A DNA stretch of 64,000 nt. Source: Natronosporangium hydrolyticum. GTDB taxonomy: Bacteria; Actinomycetota; Actinomycetes; Mycobacteriales; Micromonosporaceae. The stretch is taken from positions 868,001 to 932,000 of the forward strand of contig NZ_CP070499.1 in assembly GCF_016925615.1 (NCBI RefSeq), read 5' to 3'. The notes under the pieces are model-generated. The model did not search any database. It was given only the letters and a program-made list of their open reading frames with translations, and was not told the origin of the DNA. Numbering within the stretch: position 1 is the stretch's first letter; each line of letters starts with the position of its first letter. Below, piece by piece: positions 58,431 through 64,000 of the stretch. The position numbers were made by a program, and so were the translations under genes.

Positions 58431-59966
58431 ATGACCAGCCGTGCGACCGGTGCGCTTACCGGGCTCGCCGCCGCGGCGACCGCCGTGGCCGTAGCCGAGC
58501 TCGCTGCAGTGTTCACGGGGCCGGCGACGGCGCCGCTGACCGCGGTCGGCTCGACCGTGATCGATCACGCCCCGGCCATAGTCGTCGAGTTCGGCATCGG
58601 GGTCTTCGGGCACTACGACAAGGTAGCGCTGTTCACCGGCGTTCTGTTGCTGCTCGCCGGGGCGGCGGCGGCGATCGGTACGGCCGCTGTCCGGCCTGGC
58701 CGCAGCTGGCTCGCCTACCTCGGGTTGGCAGGGTTCGCCGGGGTCGGCCTCGCCGCGGTACTGACCCGCCCCGGCGCGGCGCCCACTGCTGCGCTACCTA
58801 CCCTGCTCGGCGCGGCGGTGGCCGCCGGCCTGTTCCGCGTCGCGATCGCCCGCGTGGTCAGCGACGGCTCGCCGATTGATCCAGCGTCCGCTCCCGACCG
58901 TGATCAGCCCAGCCGGCGCAGCGTTGTACGCGCCCTCGGCTGGGGGCTGGGTGCCGCCGTAATGGTCGGGGCGAGCGGCCGCTGGTTGAGCAACCAGCGA
59001 GGCGTCGCGACCGCCCGGTCGGCCGTCGAACTGCCGCAGCCGGTTGACCCGGCCGCGCCAGTGCCGGCCGGGGCCGACCGGGATCTGCCCGACCTCACCC
59101 CGTACGTCACCGGCAACGACAGCTTCTACCGGATCGACACCGCGCTGGTGGTGCCACGGATCGACCCGGCCACCTGGCGGCTGCGCATCCACGGACGGGT
59201 GCGCCATCCGTACGAGCTGAGCTTCGAGGAGCTGTTGGCCCGCCCCATGGTGGCGCGGCACATCACGCTGGCGTGCGTCTCCAACGAGGTCGGTGGTGAG
59301 CTGGTCGGCAACGCCAGCTGGTTGGGCGTGCCGGTCGCCGACCTGCTCGCCGCCGCGCAACCGCTGCCCGGCGCCGACCAGGTGGTCAGCCGGGCCAGTG
59401 ACGGTTGGACCTGTGGTACGCCGACCGAGGCGCTCACCGACGGTCGCGACGCGCTGCTGGCGGTCGGCATGAACGGGGAGCCGCTGCCGCTCGAGCACGG
59501 TTTTCCGGTGCGGATGGTGGTCCCGGGCCTTTACGGGTACGTCTCGGCCTGCAAGTGGCTTACGGAGCTGGAGCTGTCCAGCTTCGACGACTTCGACGCG
59601 TACTGGGTGCGGCGCGGCTGGTCGGCGCAGGCGCCGATCAAGACTCAGTCCCGGATCGATACCCCACGCCGGCGGGCCGCCGCCGGGGTGGTCACGGTGG
59701 CCGGGGTGGCGTGGGCGCAGCAGCGAGGGATCGAGCGGGTGGAGGTACGGGTGGACGGTGGTCCGTGGCAGGAGGCCACGCTCGCCGACACGGTGTCCGC
59801 TGACACCTGGCGGCAGTGGTGGTGGCGCTGGGAGGCGTCCCCGGGCGAGCACACGCTCACCGTCCGGGCGACCGACACCACCGGGCAGCCGCAGCCGGCC
59901 GACCTCGCACCGCCAGCGCCGGATGGCGCCACCGGCTGGCACTCGGTGCGGATCGACGTCGCCTGA
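58431..59966 (+). CDS. Membrane-anchored sulfite-oxidase-family molybdopterin oxidoreductase
   Basis: 511 residues from the ATG at 58431. Several N-terminal helices (about 5-30, 42-60, 66-88, 94-112, 122-142) and another near 168-184 precede the molybdopterin domain (about 225-400). The molybdenum-ligand cysteine is Cys282 in ITLACVSNEVGG, and a Mo-co dimerisation-like domain follows to the end. Family members oxidise or reduce sulfur compounds or protein methionine sulfoxide; the substrate here is unknown. Confidence 0.85.
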   Translation: MTSRATGALTGLAAAATAVAVAELAAVFTGPATAPLTAVGSTVIDHAPAIVVEFGIGVFGHYDKVALFTGVLLLLAGAAAAIGTAAVRPGRSWLAYLGLAGFAGVGLAAVLTRPGAAPTAALPTLLGAAVAAGLFRVAIARVVSDGSPIDPASAPDRDQPSRRSVVRALGWGLGAAVMVGASGRWLSNQRGVATARSAVELPQPVDPAAPVPAGADRDLPDLTPYVTGNDSFYRIDTALVVPRIDPATWRLRIHGRVRHPYELSFEELLARPMVARHITLACVSNEVGGELVGNASWLGVPVADLLAAAQPLPGADQVVSRASDGWTCGTPTEALTDGRDALLAVGMNGEPLPLEHGFPVRMVVPGLYGYVSACKWLTELELSSFDDFDAYWVRRGWSAQAPIKTQSRIDTPRRRAAAGVVTVAGVAWAQQRGIERVEVRVDGGPWQEATLADTVSADTWRQWWWRWEASPGEHTLTVRATDTTGQPQPADLAPPAPDGATGWHSVRIDVA

Positions 59967-59994
59967 CGAGCGCGGGCCGGCTTCTCGCGCTCGT

Positions 59995-60420
59995 TCAGGG
60001 GGCGTCGACACCGGACGGCGTGGCGGCCCGCTGCCGCGGTGGAGTAGCCAGCAGCGGCCGGTCGACCGGCGGGCTGAGGTCGCGGAGCCGCTGCTCCAAC
60101 CCGGGTACGTCGGCGCGGCCGCGGCCGTCGTCGACCAGGTCGACCCATCCACTGTGCTGCAGTTGCAGCCGTTCGTGTTCGGTGAATCCTCCCCAGATTC
60201 CGTATGGCTCCTGCACCGTCAGCGCATGCGCCGCGCACTCCGCCCGCACCGGACATCGGACGCAGACCGCCTTCGCCGCGACCTCCCGGCGGGTCCGGGA
60301 GGAGCCACGCTCCCCATCAGGGTGGAAGAACTGTCCACTGTCGCGCCCGCGGCAGGCGCCGTGGCGCTGCCAGTCCCAGCTGTCGGCGACCGGGCCCGGC
60401 AGCCTATGAACGGTCGACAT
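59995..60420 (-). CDS. WhiB-family regulator, WhiD-like
   Basis: 141 residues. The four Fe-S cysteines are Cys23, Cys53, Cys56 and Cys62; GIWGG (74-78) and a downstream basic region are present. An AGGAGGTGAG site precedes the ATG. In Streptomyces whiD sits beside bldM, as here, so this is probably the WhiD orthologue acting in sporulation septation or development. The C-terminal ~40 residues are not conserved. Confidence 0.85.
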   Translation of the reverse strand: MSTVHRLPGPVADSWDWQRHGACRGRDSGQFFHPDGERGSSRTRREVAAKAVCVRCPVRAECAAHALTVQEPYGIWGGFTEHERLQLQHSGWVDLVDDGRGRADVPGLEQRLRDLSPPVDRPLLATPPRQRAATPSGVDAP

Positions 60421-60637
60421 CTCACCTCCTCACCGCGCGGCGATGGCGGCCGCGCGGGTGCACCGACAGACCTTACTCCGACGTGGTGTGGGTCACTAGT
60501 ACTGAGGGTACGCGAGTGACCACGGGAGAACTTTTACGGAGATTCGGCCTGAAATGCCGCCAAGATCGCAATCTTCGTGGTCTCCTCTCACCAGGGAATT
60601 ACCTGCTCCGGTGAATCGGGGCAGAAGGGGGGCCGTG

Positions 60638-61615
60638 GTGCGGACCGCACTGGTATGCGTACGGACACCGATCGCCGCGCAGTCGATCGCCACCTGTGCG
60701 GCGCGGATGGGAGTGACCACCGTTCGGACCGCCGTGACCGACGCGGAGGTGATGGCCCGGCTGACTGAGGCGCCGGCCGAGCTGATCCTCGTCGACACCT
60801 CGATCAGCCGACCGGACACCGTCGGCTTCACCAAGCGCGTGCTGACGCTGGTGCCGAACGCGATGTTGGTGCTGCTAGGTCATGAGGAGCCGCAGGTGGC
60901 GGCGGCGGCGGTCGCGGCCGGTGCCCGCGGCCTGATCCGGGGCGGTGACAACGATCTTGCGGGCACGGTAGCCAAGGTGCTGCTGCTGATCGGCAACCCG
61001 CGTCGGCCGCAGTCGGCCGATGGGGCCAGAACCGGCGGCACCGGTTCGCCGGCTGGGCCGGCCGGCAGCGGAGCACACCACGACGGTGGCGAGATCGACG
61101 GCGGGGGCCGATCCGGTAGCGGCGCGCAGCCGCCGGCCGTGGCCGGTGAGCGACCCGCCGGCGGCGACCGCCCCGACGGTACGCGAGCCAGCGGACCGCC
61201 GGGCGCCGCCGCCGATGGCGCCCGGCTCGCGGCGGCCGGTGGCGACGAACCGGGCCTCGGCCGTCCCGGCGCCCCGAGCCGGCCGGCCGTCCCGGAGGCC
61301 GGGGCCGGCCGCCCCGCCGCCGAGCGGGCGGTCGCCAGCGCCCCACCCGGTGCGCCGGCCGGCCCGGCGATGGTGCCCGCGCAGCGCGACGACGCGGCCG
61401 CCGCCCCCGAGGTACGCCGGGCGACGCTCACCGAGCGGGAGTTGCAGGTGCTGCGGGGAATGGCCGAGGGGAAGAGCAACGCCGAGATCGGTCGGGAGCT
61501 GTTCGTCTCCGAGGACACGGTCAAGACCCACGCCCGGCGGCTGTTCCGGAAACTGCGGGCCCGGGACCGGGCGCACGCGGTCGCGGTCGGCTTCCGCGCC
61601 GGCGCCCTCCGCTGA
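60638..61615 (+). CDS. bldM: BldM-like orphan response regulator with long linker
   Basis: 325 residues from the GTG at 60638, after AGAAGGGGGG. Residues 1-120 are a receiver fold with Asp53 kept (LVDTS) but the acidic pair replaced by Val-Arg (CVRTP) and the conserved lysine by Arg101. Residues ~121-255 are Gly/Pro/Ala-rich and probably disordered. Residues ~260-325 are a LuxR/FixJ helix-turn-helix (LTERELQVLRGMAEGKSNAE, SEDTVKTHARRLFRKL) very like BldM. Streptomyces BldM is ~200 residues. The WhiD-BldM-DUF5319-GuaB order supports orthology. Confidence 0.82.
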   Translation: MRTALVCVRTPIAAQSIATCAARMGVTTVRTAVTDAEVMARLTEAPAELILVDTSISRPDTVGFTKRVLTLVPNAMLVLLGHEEPQVAAAAVAAGARGLIRGGDNDLAGTVAKVLLLIGNPRRPQSADGARTGGTGSPAGPAGSGAHHDGGEIDGGGRSGSGAQPPAVAGERPAGGDRPDGTRASGPPGAAADGARLAAAGGDEPGLGRPGAPSRPAVPEAGAGRPAAERAVASAPPGAPAGPAMVPAQRDDAAAAPEVRRATLTERELQVLRGMAEGKSNAEIGRELFVSEDTVKTHARRLFRKLRARDRAHAVAVGFRAGALR

Positions 61616-63637
<2,022 letters not shown>

Positions 63638-63662
63638 CGCGGGCTGCGGCAAGGAGCGAAGA

Positions 63663-64000
63663 GTGCGTGACGCGGTTGAGATCGGCCTGGGCAAGACCGC
63701 CCTGCGCGGATACCACTTACGGGATGTGGCGATCGTCCCGTCCCGGCGGACCCGGGACGTCGACGATGTCTCCACCTCCTGGCAGCTGGACGCGTACCCG
63801 TTCGCCATCCCCTGCGTAGCCCACCCCAGCGACGCCACCATGAGCCCGGCTACCGCGGTCTCGGTCGGCCGGCTCGGTGGGCTCGGCGTGCTCAACGTGG
63901 AAGGGCTCTGGACCCGTTACGAAAACCCAGCCAAGGTCCTGCAGGAACTGTCGCAGCAGGACACCGTCGCCGGGGCGACGCAGCGTCTGCAGGAGGCGTA
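63663..64000 (+). CDS. GuaB-related (IMP dehydrogenase family) protein, N-terminal part
   Basis: GTG at 63663 after CAAGGAG; the frame stays open to the window edge (112 codons). It begins VRDAVEIGLGKTALRGYHLR and continues AIVPSRRTRDVDDVSTSWQL and GRLGGLGVLNVEGLWTRYE, the start of the GuaB3-type paralogue commonly found directly behind guaB in actinobacteria. The enzymatic role of this paralogue is not settled. No CBS domain is visible so far. Confidence 0.88.
   Translation, partial: MRDAVEIGLGKTALRGYHLRDVAIVPSRRTRDVDDVSTSWQLDAYPFAIPCVAHPSDATMSPATAVSVGRLGGLGVLNVEGLWTRYENPAKVLQELSQQDTVAGATQRLQEA

Overview
The window is a high-GC actinobacterial chromosome segment. Gene order, the abundance of GTG starts, the groES-groEL1 / whiD-bldM-DUF5319-guaB block and a family of intergenic GATCATGA-type palindromes all point to a filamentous actinomycete, most probably Micromonosporaceae; the family assignment is an inference. 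It is mostly conserved core genome. I saw no tRNA, rRNA, insertion sequence, prophage or CRISPR array.

Layout. (1) 1-5447: the tail of a membrane protein gene, a DUF4190-like membrane protein, then the str operon (rpsL-rpsG-fusA-tuf) with a clear promoter and a very strong terminator. (2) 5445-16936: the S10/spc operon from rpsJ to secY; its promoter overlaps the tuf terminator. adk and map follow. (3) 18.5-24.2 kb: a large inverted repeat, a DUF1707 membrane protein, then infA-rpmJ-rpsM-rpsK-rpsD-rpoA-rplQ-truA from its own promoter. (4) 24.2-39.3 kb: a less conserved stretch. It holds a proline-rich membrane protein, an RsmC-like methyltransferase, an aldo/keto reductase, a NUDIX hydrolase, ctaD, pncB-pncA (NAD salvage), and clpS-DUF2017-mec-cysO-cysM (sulfur-carrier-protein cysteine synthesis). 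It ends in a signalling cluster: a large membrane protein, a double-domain KaiC-like ATPase, a MerR/receiver fusion regulator and a divergent STAS protein. (5) 39.4-52.6 kb: rplM-rpsI-glmM, a 6-TM channel-like protein, a HAD phosphatase, glmS, acpS, nnr, alr, an alpha/beta hydrolase and tsaE-tsaB-rimI-tsaD. This joins cell-wall amino-sugar and D-alanine supply, ACP activation, NAD(P)HX repair and tRNA t6A synthesis. (6) 52.6-56 kb: small membrane and lipoprotein genes, ybaK and a THUMP-like methyltransferase. (7) 56-64 kb: groES-groEL1 under two CIRCE-like operators, a YedY/sulfite-oxidase-type molybdoenzyme, then divergent WhiD-like and BldM-like developmental regulators, DUF5319, guaB and the start of a guaB-related gene.

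The most interesting parts are the KaiC-like / MerR-receiver / STAS cluster (34.3-39.3 kb), a CysO carrier with extra residues after its diglycine, a BldM-like regulator with a degenerate receiver and a linker of about 130 residues, the dispersed GATCATGA palindromes (some supply stop codons), and a set of about a dozen genes whose -10 boxes sit 6-7 nt before the start codon, as expected for leaderless mRNAs.
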